64,000 nucleotides of DNA from Cohnella sp. GbtcB17. Lineage in GTDB: Bacteria; Bacillota; Bacilli; Paenibacillales; Paenibacillaceae. A program made the position numbers and the translations under genes. Positions 26,064-34,711 of this stretch are shown here, one piece after another. The stretch lies in the NCBI RefSeq assembly GCF_019091135.1, contig NZ_JAGXJW010000031.1, positions 30,194 to 94,193 of the forward strand, in the 5' to 3' direction. Each line of letters starts with the position of its first letter. The first letter of the stretch is position 1. The notes beneath the pieces were generated by a model. The model was not told the DNA's origin, ran no database searches, and was given only the letters and a program-made list of their open reading frames with translations.

Positions 26064-26257
26064 GCCGATGTGCAGGCCGAGCGGATGCGCCGGCGCTTGC
26101 CCGGGCGGCTGCCGACGAGAAGAGACGCGAAGCGGACCGGAGACGACGGGACGCGGCAACGAGGCCGCGAGCGCGAGCAACGATAAGAATAAGAAGCGAT
26201 AATATGAGCGGCGATAAAAAAACGAACGCGCGATAAAATGAGGAAGGCGGATCGAAA

Positions 26258-27199
26258 ATGACGGATATGCGTAAGAACGGCATCCGGGAGGCGGCGAGTT
26301 ACTCGCCGCTCTCCGGGTGGGCCAAGCTGCCCGAGGGCGTCGCCCTCGGGTATACGCACGGACTGGCCGAGGATGCGACAGGACGAATTTATGTGTTTAA
26401 CATGAGCCGGCATGCGGTCGCGATATTTACGCCGGACGGCGAATATGTCGGCTCTTGGGGCGAAGAATACGCTGCCGGCGCTCACGGTCTCTGCCTGGCC
26501 AGCGGGGCGGACGGCACGGAATATTTGTACGTAACGGACATCCGCAGGCATCGCGTCGCCAAGCATACGCTGGACGGCCGTGAGGTGCTGGTACTCGACG
26601 TCCCTCCCCTGTCCGACATTTACGAGACGCCGGACAAATATCGTCCGACCGATGTCGGCGTCGCGCCGAACGGCGATATCTACGTGGCGGACGGCTACGG
26701 GGAATATCTGATTCACCGCTACGACAAAGACGGACGCTGGCTGCAAAGCTGGGGCGGACGCGGAGACGCGGAGGATGGGAAGCTGTACGAGCCGCACGGC
26801 TTGTGGGTCGACGGCTCCGAATCCGGTGCCACGACCGTCTACGTTGCCGATCGCAGGCATCGGCGGTTCGTGCAGTATGCGGCGGACGGCGAGCTCCTCG
26901 GCACGTTCGGGGGAGACTACATGCTGCCATGCGATCTGGTCGGCGCAGGCGACTATTATTGCATCCCCGATCTCAATAGTCGCGTCGTCGTCGCGGATCG
27001 CGAATTTAACGTCGTCGCGCAGCTCGGCGAGACGAGCCCGCTCTGGCAGGACGCCAGATGGCCCGCGATCCCGCCGGCCGAATGGCCGGAGCGCGGGTTC
27101 GTGTCCCCGCACGCGGTGCACGTGGACGGCGAAGGCGCCATCTACGTCGTGGAGTGGGTGCCGGAAGGACGGATCACGAAGTGGGTGCCGCAAGCTTGA
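26258..27199 (+). CDS. NHL-repeat beta-propeller protein
   Basis: 313 residues, with no signal peptide. Repeated blades are visible: GRIYVFNMSRHAVAIF, LYVTDIRRHRVAKHT, GDIYVADGYGEYLIHRY, TVYVADRRHRRFVQY and AIYVVEWVPEGRITKW. Blades of this type occur in peptidyl-amidating lyases and lactonase-like enzymes. GAGGAAGG precedes the ATG. It is probably co-transcribed with the upstream PhyH gene and may act on the same compound; the function is inferred only. Confidence 0.8.
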   Translation: MTDMRKNGIREAASYSPLSGWAKLPEGVALGYTHGLAEDATGRIYVFNMSRHAVAIFTPDGEYVGSWGEEYAAGAHGLCLASGADGTEYLYVTDIRRHRVAKHTLDGREVLVLDVPPLSDIYETPDKYRPTDVGVAPNGDIYVADGYGEYLIHRYDKDGRWLQSWGGRGDAEDGKLYEPHGLWVDGSESGATTVYVADRRHRRFVQYAADGELLGTFGGDYMLPCDLVGAGDYYCIPDLNSRVVVADREFNVVAQLGETSPLWQDARWPAIPPAEWPERGFVSPHAVHVDGEGAIYVVEWVPEGRITKWVPQA

Positions 27200-27207
27200 G
27201 TTGATGG

Positions 27208-27251
27208 AAAAAGCTGTCCGCCGCATTGTAAGCGCGGGGGACAGCTTTTTT
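27208..27251 (+). terminator. Terminator of the PhyH-NHL unit
   Basis: AAAAAGCTGTCC pairs with GGACAGCTTTTTT around an 18-nt loop, starting 9 nt after the NHL stop codon. The terminal T-run is clear. Confidence 0.93.
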
Positions 27252-27288
27252 CGCGTGAAGGTACGCAGCCGGCGGTCCCCGCGAGGCT

Positions 27289-27480
27289 GTAGAGTAACTT
27301 TTTCCCTTACGGCACCATTTAGAACGGGCCGCAGACCTGTAGAGTAACTTTCTGTCTTTACGGCACCATCTAGACCGGGCCGCAGACCTGTAGAGTAACT
27401 TTCTGTCTTTACGGCACCATTTAGAACGGGCCGCAGACCTGTAGAGTAACTTTTTTCCCTTGCTTCACCATTTATTTGCC
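27289..27480. repeat. Tandem array C, unit 50-51 bp
   Basis: GTAGAGTAACTT begins units at 27289, 27339, 27390 and 27441, giving periods of 50, 51 and 51. The middle copies share ACGGCACCATYTAGAMCGGG and CCGCAGACCT almost perfectly; the last copy is partial. The array fills the gap between the NHL terminator and the SDR stop codon. No reading frame is conserved. Confidence 0.9.
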
Positions 27481-27485
27481 GTTGC

Positions 27486-28250
27486 TCATATCGCCGTAAA
27501 GCCTCCGTCCACCATTAGATCGCTCCCCGTTACGAAGCTGGCGTCGTCCGATGCGAGAAATGCGACCGCGCCGGCTACCTCCTCCGCCCGGCCTTGACGG
27601 CCGAGCATGTGAAGCCGCGAGACGCGCGCATCTTCCTCGGCCGGGTCGATGCCGAGCAGCTCGCAGGACTTTTCGAAAGCCTCGGTGCGAATGTAACCGG
27701 GACATACCGCATTCACGCGGATGCCATCCGGCGCCAGGTCGTACGCCCAGCATTTGGTCAGCCCGCGCAGCGCGAACTTCGTGGCGTTGTAGGTGGCGAA
27801 CTGCCGCTGTCCCACGAAGCCGCTGACGGAGGACAGATTGACGATCGAGCCGCCCCCGGCCGCCTTCATCAAAGGCACGACGGCCCCGGTCAGCGCGGAA
27901 GTCCCCTTTACGTTGACGTCGAGAATCCGGTCCCAGTCGGCCGGCGTCGCTTCGACGCCCTTGAACACGAACGCAGCCGCGTTGTTCACGAGCACGGCCG
28001 GATGCACGCCGTCCCGCGCCCACCGATCCGCCAGCGCAGCGATCTGCCCGGCGTCCGCAAGATCGATCCGTTCGAAGCGAACCGGTCGCCCCGTCTCGGC
28101 TGCGATGCGCTGCGCCGTATCCGCGCCCGTCTCGCTCCGGTCGAGCAGCCATACGTCGCAGCCCTCCTCGGCGAACCTGCGCACGATCGCTTCGCCGAGT
28201 CCCTGCGCGCCGCCGGTGACGACGGCCGTCTTGCCTGCCAGTCCCCGCAT
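27486..28250 (-). CDS. Short-chain dehydrogenase/reductase (classical SDR)
   Basis: 254 residues. The cofactor motif TGGAQGLGEA is at about 12-21, NNAAAF near 90, the catalytic Ser in NLSSVSG, and the Tyr-Lys pair in YNATK. VDGGFTAI at the C-terminus is typical. It is the last gene of the rhamnoside locus, 20 bp after the zinc dehydrogenase. It may oxidise a sugar, a sugar acid or the keto-deoxy acid of an oxidative rhamnose route; this is inferred from context. Confidence 0.93.
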   Translation of the reverse strand: MRGLAGKTAVVTGGAQGLGEAIVRRFAEEGCDVWLLDRSETGADTAQRIAAETGRPVRFERIDLADAGQIAALADRWARDGVHPAVLVNNAAAFVFKGVEATPADWDRILDVNVKGTSALTGAVVPLMKAAGGGSIVNLSSVSGFVGQRQFATYNATKFALRGLTKCWAYDLAPDGIRVNAVCPGYIRTEAFEKSCELLGIDPAEEDARVSRLHMLGRQGRAEEVAGAVAFLASDDASFVTGSDLMVDGGFTAI

Positions 28251-28270
28251 CTCCCTAGCCCCCTATCGAT

Positions 28271-29317
28271 TCAGTTAAAGCCGCCGTTCGGCTTGACGAT
28301 AATCTTGCCGTACGGGCTGACGCCGCGGTCCAACGCTTCGAACGCCGCAGCGGCCTCCGCAAGCTCGCACGCCCCCGTCCATCCGTCCGCGCGAATAGTG
28401 CCCGAAGCCAGAAGGCCCACGGCCTCGGCGAAGTCGGCTTCGCTGTACGTGTACGAGCCGAGCAGCGCCAGCTCCTTGCGCACGGCCAGGTTCATCGGCA
28501 TCGGGCTCTCTTCCTGGCCGAGCCCGACGAGCGCGACGCGACCGCCTGCGCTCGCGAGCCGGACCGCGGTCTCCCGCGTCTGCGCCACGCCCACGCAGTC
28601 GACGACCGCCTCGGGTCCGTCCTCGCCGAACCAAGCGCGGCAGACGGACTCGGCGTCTTCCGGCGCACAAGGCTCGCCGCCCAGCGTACGGACAAAAGCG
28701 AGCCGCGACGCGAGACGGTCGGAGACGAGCACGCACTTCGCGCCCATTGCCAGCGCGGCTTGCAGCGTCAGCAGGCCGATCGGGCCGGCGCCGAGCACGA
28801 GCAAGCCGCCAGGCGCCCGGCATTCCGGCGACGCCAGCCGGATCGCATGCACGCAGACGGCGAGCGGCTCGGCGAGCGAGGCGAGCGAGGCGTCCATGCC
28901 GTCCGGGACGAACGTGACGCCGGACGCCGGCACGGCCACGTATTCGGCGAACGCGCCCGAACGGTGAATGCCCACGATGCGCCGATCGCGGCACACGTTG
29001 GGCCTTCCCTCGAGGCAGCGCGGGCAGCGGCCGCAGGCGAGCAGCGGGTTGACCACAACGCGGCGTCCGACAAGGTCGGCGGCGGGCTCGGTCGCGGTTG
29101 CGGAGAGGAGCCCCGCCTCAACGATCTCGCCAGCGAACTCATGCCCCATGACGAGCGGCGCGCGGCGCACCGCGCTGTGGCCGCGGTAACCTTCAAGCTC
29201 GCTGCCGCAGATGCCGACCGCCTCCACGCGGACGAGCACCTCCCCGTGACCGGGGACGGGCCGCTCGACGTCCTCTACCGCCAGCGAGCGCGGCCCGTGC
29301 CAGACGAGCGCCCTCAT
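28271..29317 (-). CDS. Zinc-dependent medium-chain alcohol/polyol dehydrogenase
   Basis: 348 residues. The catalytic-zinc motif is VGICGSE with MGHEFAGE. The structural-zinc cysteines are in CGRCPRCLEGRPNVC, and the Rossmann motif is LVLGAGPIGLLTLQA. It resembles the threonine/sorbitol/galactitol-phosphate dehydrogenase group. ATG 29317 overlaps the stop of the preceding gene (ATGA), implying translational coupling. The substrate is probably a sugar or polyol from the same pathway. Confidence 0.93.
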   Translation of the reverse strand: MRALVWHGPRSLAVEDVERPVPGHGEVLVRVEAVGICGSELEGYRGHSAVRRAPLVMGHEFAGEIVEAGLLSATATEPAADLVGRRVVVNPLLACGRCPRCLEGRPNVCRDRRIVGIHRSGAFAEYVAVPASGVTFVPDGMDASLASLAEPLAVCVHAIRLASPECRAPGGLLVLGAGPIGLLTLQAALAMGAKCVLVSDRLASRLAFVRTLGGEPCAPEDAESVCRAWFGEDGPEAVVDCVGVAQTRETAVRLASAGGRVALVGLGQEESPMPMNLAVRKELALLGSYTYSEADFAEAVGLLASGTIRADGWTGACELAEAAAAFEALDRGVSPYGKIIVKPNGGFN

Positions 29318-30291
29318 GCGCCGACACCGTTGACGACATGCTGCGGGCTGCCGCCTTCCAGCACACGCCGAACCTCGAGCGCGGCATATCGCTGCAGCCG
29401 AACGAGCGAGCTCTCCGAGTACCACGCGCAGTGACTCGTGAGAATGCATTCCTCCATCGCCAGCAGCGGATGTCCGGCGAGGACGGGCTCCTCCTCCAGC
29501 ACGTCGAGCGCGGCGCCCGCCAGCTTGCCGTCCCGCAGCGCCCGCACGAGCGCTGTCGTGTCCACAACGCCGCCCCGCGACGTGTTCACCAGATGCGCGC
29601 CCGTCTTCATCGCGGCGAACGCGCGGTCGTCGAACAGGCGGCGCGTCGCCTCGACAAGCGGCAAATGAACGGAGACGAAGTCGCTCTCCGCCAGCAGTGC
29701 GTCCCAGTCCACGCTTGCCGTGCCATGCCTGGCGAACAGCTCCGGATTCGCGTAAGGATCGTACGCGATCGTCTGCAGGCCGAACGCCTGCGCCCTTCGG
29801 ACGACGGCCCGCGCGATGTTGCCGAAGCCCGCCACGCCGAGCTTGCGTCCTTGCAGGCCGACGATCGGACGGCGCGGGGCGATCTCCCAGACGCCCCCGC
29901 GCACCTGCGCCGCGACCTGCGGGATCTTGCGCACCGAGGCGAGCAGCAGCGACATCGCATGATCCGCGACCTCCTCGATCGCATAGTCCGGCACGTTCGC
30001 CACCGGAATTCCCTTCGACCGCGCCGCTTCCAGATCGACGTTGTCCACGCCGATGCCGTACCGCACGATGACCCTGCAGCGCGTCATGCGCGCGATTGCC
30101 TCGGCCGTCACGGGAGCCCACTGCGTCAGGACCGCGTCGGCGTCCGCGCACAGCTCAGCCACCTCAAGCGCCGTCCTGCACTGCCCGGACAGCAGCACCG
30201 CCCCCATGCCGGCGAGCGCTTCGGCCTCCGGCGCCAGATCGGGAAAGCCGCTGTCCGTGACCGCGATCCGCCAGCTTACTTGCTCCGTCAT
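29314..30291 (-). CDS. D-isomer-specific 2-hydroxyacid dehydrogenase (CtBP/PGDH-like)
   Basis: 325 residues. The nucleotide-binding motif is GVAGFGNIARAV, and the catalytic Arg is in NTSRGGVVD. A Glu lies in DVLEEEP and a His in TSHCAWYS. YGIGVDNVDLEAARSKGI is the classical N-terminal signature. It has four-base overlaps with the genes on both sides. It may reduce or oxidise a 2-keto/2-hydroxy acid made in rhamnose or uronate breakdown. Confidence 0.92.
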   Translation of the reverse strand: MTEQVSWRIAVTDSGFPDLAPEAEALAGMGAVLLSGQCRTALEVAELCADADAVLTQWAPVTAEAIARMTRCRVIVRYGIGVDNVDLEAARSKGIPVANVPDYAIEEVADHAMSLLLASVRKIPQVAAQVRGGVWEIAPRRPIVGLQGRKLGVAGFGNIARAVVRRAQAFGLQTIAYDPYANPELFARHGTASVDWDALLAESDFVSVHLPLVEATRRLFDDRAFAAMKTGAHLVNTSRGGVVDTTALVRALRDGKLAGAALDVLEEEPVLAGHPLLAMEECILTSHCAWYSESSLVRLQRYAALEVRRVLEGGSPQHVVNGVGA

Positions 30292-31022
30292 GATCGCTCC
30301 CCCTCCTTCGCCGCATCAAAGCTGGACTGAACCGCCTTCCCGCCGGACGCCCTTTTTCTCGCCAACGGATCCGCCTTGTCTTCGTCTACCATGCCGACCG
30401 CCCGGATGGGCGCGCCGTCCCGCCCCGTAATCTTGAGCGGCGCCGCCATCAGAAAAAATTCGTCCCCACCGATCGCTCCGAGGTTCGCCAAGCCTTCCAC
30501 GATGACGATCTCCGCCCGCAGCAGCGCCTTGTGCACCGGGTCGAAGTCGGTCGGATTGGGCGTCGGCACGTCCATCCCGATGAGCGCGATGCGCCGGTCG
30601 GCCAGCCATTCCGCCAGCTCCAGCGTCATGTAGGGGAAATCGCTAAAATAATGCTTGCGCGGATACTGCAGATGCCAGTCCGTGCGATAGACGAGCCGGG
30701 TCCCTTCGCCGATCCGGTCCGCATAGGGCGCGAAGTCCGCCACGCCGATCGGCTCCTTCGCCCGCTTGTGCGACAGGTCGACGAGCAGCGCTTCTCCGAT
30801 GCAGCGGTCCAGATCCAGGCGGTCCACCGTATTGCCTTCGTTCAGAAAATGGAAGGGCGCGTCGAGATGCGTGCCCTGGTGCGTGCTCATCGACAGCTGC
30901 GAGATGTTGTAGCCGATCGTGTCCACCGTGTTGTGGACGATGACGGCGCATTTCGGATCGTAGGCGAACGTCGGCGCCCCGTGATAGATGTCCATCGACA
31001 GATCGATCAGTCTCCGCGTCAT
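30288..31022 (-). CDS. Cyclase-family metal hydrolase (kynurenine-formamidase fold)
   Basis: About 244 residues. The metal-binding signature is His48-His52-Asp54-His58 in STHQGTHLDAPFHFL. ATG 31022 follows AAGGAGG and overlaps the rhamnosidase stop by four bases. Members hydrolyse amides, lactones or ring ketones. In this operon, opening a sugar lactone or cleaving a diketo acid would fit, but that is inferred. The C-terminal 40 residues are charged and less conserved. Confidence 0.88.
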   Translation of the reverse strand: MTRRLIDLSMDIYHGAPTFAYDPKCAVIVHNTVDTIGYNISQLSMSTHQGTHLDAPFHFLNEGNTVDRLDLDRCIGEALLVDLSHKRAKEPIGVADFAPYADRIGEGTRLVYRTDWHLQYPRKHYFSDFPYMTLELAEWLADRRIALIGMDVPTPNPTDFDPVHKALLRAEIVIVEGLANLGAIGGDEFFLMAAPLKITGRDGAPIRAVGMVDEDKADPLARKRASGGKAVQSSFDAAKEGERS

Positions 31023-33784
31023 GGCTGCGAGCCTCCTTGTGGATGCCATTGGGATGTGAATAAATAGCGCCCGGACGCGACCCGGTACGTCTGGCAGTCG
31101 CCGAGCCGCCCGCGCGCCTCGACGCCCTCTGCTTCGGCCACGGGCGCGCCCGATTCCAGCACGGCGGTCCCGGCGTCCGCCGGCACGTGCACGATCGCCT
31201 CCCCCCCTGCGGGCACCGTCACCGCGAGCTCAAGCGCACCGCCGTCTCCGAGCCGCCAATCCACCTCGTAGCGGCCGCGGATCGAATCGTAGCCGCATCT
31301 CGCCCAAGTGAATCCGCCGAGCGGACGCGGGCGGAGGATCGCGCGGCCGAAGCCCGGCGCCGACGGATCGGGGGCGATGCCGCCGACGTGCTTGTAGATC
31401 CATTCGCCGACCGCGCCGAACGCATAGTGGCAAAGCGAATTCATGCCCGGCCGCTGAAATCCCCGTTCCTCCGTCCAGCCGTCCCAGCGCTCCCAGATCG
31501 TCGTCGCCCCTTGCAAGACTGAATATAGCCACGACGGGTAAGCCTTTCTCGTCAACAGGCCGAAGGCCAGATCCTCGCGCCCCCCGTCGCTGAGCACATC
31601 CATGAGCAGCCGCGTGCCGTGAAAGCCCGTCGCCGCCATCACGCCCGCCGACTCGACTTTGCCCGTCAAGCGCGCCATCGCAGCTTCCCGCCGCTCCGGC
31701 GGCAGCAGGTCCCAAGCGAGCGCCATGGCGTAAACGGTTTGCGTGTCGCCTTTAATGCGCCCGTCCCCGGCTACGAACTCGCGTGCGAACGCCGTCTTGA
31801 TCCGGCCGTGCAGCGCGCCGTAGCGCTCCGCGTCGGCGTGTTCGCCAAGCTCGCGCGCGATGTCGGCCATGATCGCCGCCCCGTTCGCGTAGTACGCCGT
31901 GCCGAATACGTCGTACGGCGTCGTCGAGAGGCTGTCGATCAGCCAGCCGAGCTCGGCCTTCGCCTCCTCGTAAGGCCGCTCCGGCAGCGACAGCCAATCG
32001 CCGTATTGAGGCGCATCGCGGCGGATGCCGTCCGGGTACAGCGTCTCGTTAAAGGCCATCCAGCGCTTCAGCGCCGGATAATGACGCCGCAGCACCTCGC
32101 GATCGCCGTACAGCTCGTGCAGCAGCTTGGCGATGATCGGCGGCGCGTCCGCCCAGCCCGAAGAGGCCGTGTGCGTGTAGGTGAAGTCGTTGTCGAACTC
32201 CGTCTTCGGCCCGAAGATAAACGGCGCGAAGTCGGTATACGCCCCGGTCGGACGCTGTCCGTCGTCGAGATCGGTCAGCCATTTTGTCAAAAACGCGGAT
32301 ACGTCCATGTTGTAGGCCGCCGTACGCGCGAAAATCTGCGCGTCGCCCGTCCAGCCGTGGCGCTCGTCGCGCTGCGGGCAGTCGGTCGGCACGCTCATGT
32401 AGTTGGCTCGCTGCGTCCAGCGAATGTTGGAGAGCAGCCGGTTGACGAGCGGGTCGGACGTCTCCAGCGACCCTGCCTCGGGCAGCGCGGAATGCACGAC
32501 GACGCCGACGATGTCTTCGGGCTTGGGCGCGGGGCCGCCCGAGACCTCGACGTAGCGATAGCCGTGATAGGTGAACAGCGGCTCGAACGTCTCGCGCCCG
32601 TCGCCTGCGCAGATGTAGGCGTCCGTCTGTCTCGCATAGCGGAGGTTGGCGGTGTACAGCTCGCCTTGCTCGTCCAGCGCTTCCGCGTAACGCAGCGTGT
32701 ACTCGACGCCCTCCGCCGCTTCGAATACGACGCGCAGGTAGCCGCTTGTCATCTGCCCCATGTCCACGATCGCGCGGTCTTCGGACAGCAGCCGCATCTC
32801 CTGCGGCGCAAGCTCCTGCGTGACGCGAATCGGCGGCGACATCTGCGCGACGACCAGCCCGCGGTAGTCGTACATGCGCGTCGCCGGGGACCAGGCCGCG
32901 TCGTCGAATGCAGGCGCCTGCCACTCCGGCTCTGCCAGCCTGGCGTCATGCGTCTCGCCCATCTGAATGTCAGCGGCGACGATCGGACCGTAGCTCGCGC
33001 GCCACGATTCGTCGGTGCATACGGACTGCGCCGATCCGTCCTCGTATTCGATGTTCAGCTGGAGTAAAAAGGACGGATCCATCCCGTACTTCTGATAGCC
33101 GTACATGCCGATGTAGCCGGTGTACCAGCCATGCCCGAGTGTGACGGCCAGCGCGTTGTCCCCTGCGCGCAGCAAATCCGTCACGTCATACGTCTGGTAC
33201 TGCACCCGGACGTGATAGTCGGTCCACTCCGGCGCGAGGGCATCGCGGCCGATGCGCAGGCCGTTCAGGTGCAGCCTGTACAGGCCGAGCGCCGTCGCGT
33301 ACACGGTCGCGCGCTTCACACCCGCGCGCGATGCGAAACGGCGACGCAAATAAACCGCGGGCAGCGGCTGCTCGCGAGTCGGTTTGCGGCCGATCTTGCG
33401 GCCGATCCATATGCCCTTCCATTCGCCCCGGCTCAGCAGGCCGACCGACCAGCGCGCGCTGTCGCTCCATGCCCCCCATTCGCCGCGCTCGTCCCGGATT
33501 TGCGTCTTCCACCAGACTTGCTGTTCAGCGCTTAGCGCAGCGCCATCGTAACGAATATGAGCGGAGACCGCAGACGCTACGATGCCGCTGTCCCACAGGT
33601 CTCCCTCGTCAGCCGCGAGCCGCTCCGGCGAAGAGGCCGCCAGTATACGGTAGGCCGTCTGCGCCGCTCCCCGCCTACCGTCCGCATCCGACAGCGTCCA
33701 CCCGAGCCGCGGCGCGAGCGTATCGATGCCGAGCGGGTCCTCCAAGTATTCCGTTCTCAAACGTACGGCTTGCAGCGTCGTCAC
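31019..33784 (-). CDS. GH78 alpha-L-rhamnosidase
   Basis: 921 residues without a signal peptide, hence probably intracellular. The GTG start follows AAAGGAG. N-terminal beta-domains (PLGIDTLAPRLGWTL, KGIWIGRK) are followed by the (alpha/alpha)6 barrel with PTDCPQRDERHGWTGDAQ, where the GH78 catalytic acid lies, and a C-terminal beta-sandwich. It removes terminal L-rhamnose from imported oligosaccharides such as rhamnogalacturonan or flavonoid glycosides. It lies 101 bp after the MalG-type permease and leads the coupled dehydrogenase genes. Confidence 0.96.
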   Translation of the reverse strand: MTTLQAVRLRTEYLEDPLGIDTLAPRLGWTLSDADGRRGAAQTAYRILAASSPERLAADEGDLWDSGIVASAVSAHIRYDGAALSAEQQVWWKTQIRDERGEWGAWSDSARWSVGLLSRGEWKGIWIGRKIGRKPTREQPLPAVYLRRRFASRAGVKRATVYATALGLYRLHLNGLRIGRDALAPEWTDYHVRVQYQTYDVTDLLRAGDNALAVTLGHGWYTGYIGMYGYQKYGMDPSFLLQLNIEYEDGSAQSVCTDESWRASYGPIVAADIQMGETHDARLAEPEWQAPAFDDAAWSPATRMYDYRGLVVAQMSPPIRVTQELAPQEMRLLSEDRAIVDMGQMTSGYLRVVFEAAEGVEYTLRYAEALDEQGELYTANLRYARQTDAYICAGDGRETFEPLFTYHGYRYVEVSGGPAPKPEDIVGVVVHSALPEAGSLETSDPLVNRLLSNIRWTQRANYMSVPTDCPQRDERHGWTGDAQIFARTAAYNMDVSAFLTKWLTDLDDGQRPTGAYTDFAPFIFGPKTEFDNDFTYTHTASSGWADAPPIIAKLLHELYGDREVLRRHYPALKRWMAFNETLYPDGIRRDAPQYGDWLSLPERPYEEAKAELGWLIDSLSTTPYDVFGTAYYANGAAIMADIARELGEHADAERYGALHGRIKTAFAREFVAGDGRIKGDTQTVYAMALAWDLLPPERREAAMARLTGKVESAGVMAATGFHGTRLLMDVLSDGGREDLAFGLLTRKAYPSWLYSVLQGATTIWERWDGWTEERGFQRPGMNSLCHYAFGAVGEWIYKHVGGIAPDPSAPGFGRAILRPRPLGGFTWARCGYDSIRGRYEVDWRLGDGGALELAVTVPAGGEAIVHVPADAGTAVLESGAPVAEAEGVEARGRLGDCQTYRVASGRYLFTSQWHPQGGSQP

Positions 33785-33885
33785 GGTTGTTCACTCCTTT
33801 GAAGCTTTGGATTTAGATGCTGGCGACGCTCCCTGGCACATTGGGCAGTAGCGGCGCTGGGGTCCGTTGCATTGCCCATTTGCCG

Positions 33886-34710
33886 TCACCCCTTCACGCC
33901 GCCCGTCGCCACGCCCTCGATGACACGGCCGGAGAAGAAGAAGAACAGGATGAGCAGCGGCACCGTCGCCATGACCGAGCCGACTAGCGCGAGATCCATG
34001 TTGTACAGCACGTTGGTCGTGAATTTCATGATCATGAGCGGAATCGTCTTGCGGCTCTCGCTCTGGAGGAAGATGAGCGGCACAAAAAACTGGTTCCAGA
34101 TCTGCATGGACATGATGATGCAGACGCTGAAGGTGACGGGGCTCGCCAGCGGGAACATGACGCGCATAAAGGTCGTCCACTCTCCGGCGCCGTCGATCTT
34201 GGCCGATTCGTACAGGTCGTGCGGCAGCTTGGCGAAAAAGGTGGTCAGCAGAAACACGGGCATCGACAGCCCCGAGGCGAGCACCAGGATGACGGCCCAC
34301 TGGCTGTTCAGCAGATGCATGTCGCGAATGAGCAGGAAGATCGGGACGATGCCGAGCTGCACGGGAAACATCAGGCCGATCAGAAAGTAGAGCAGCAGCC
34401 CGCCTTTGAAGCGGAAATTGAACTTGCCGATGCCGTACGCGACCATCGTGGACAGCAGCACGACGAGGGCAAGCGAGGCGAACAGGATCCCCGCGCTGTT
34501 GAGCAAATAGGTGAAGAACCCCGCTTCCGCGAAAAGCTTGCGAAAGTTGCCGAAGCCCAACTGCTTCGGCATGGCGAAGGTGGCGGATAGCAGCTCTTTT
34601 TTGGGACGCAGCGATTGGTAGGTCATGTAGCAGAGCAGCAGCAGCGTCAGCAGCGAATAGATCCAGAGGATCGCCGCGCTGACGGGCGTCCGCTTCGGTC
34701 GCAGTCTCAT
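33886..34710 (-). CDS. Sugar ABC transporter permease, MalG type (rhamnoside locus)
   Basis: About 274 residues, six predicted membrane helices. The ATPase-docking loop reads ESAKIDGAGEWTTF then MFPLAS, and the C-terminus ends GVATGGVKG. ATG 34710 follows CGGAGG and begins 1 bp after the preceding stop. It works with the MalF-type permease and the lipoprotein at 35720-37060. Confidence 0.95.
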   Translation of the reverse strand: MRLRPKRTPVSAAILWIYSLLTLLLLCYMTYQSLRPKKELLSATFAMPKQLGFGNFRKLFAEAGFFTYLLNSAGILFASLALVVLLSTMVAYGIGKFNFRFKGGLLLYFLIGLMFPVQLGIVPIFLLIRDMHLLNSQWAVILVLASGLSMPVFLLTTFFAKLPHDLYESAKIDGAGEWTTFMRVMFPLASPVTFSVCIIMSMQIWNQFFVPLIFLQSESRKTIPLMIMKFTTNVLYNMDLALVGSVMATVPLLILFFFFSGRVIEGVATGGVKG

Positions 34711-34711
34711 G

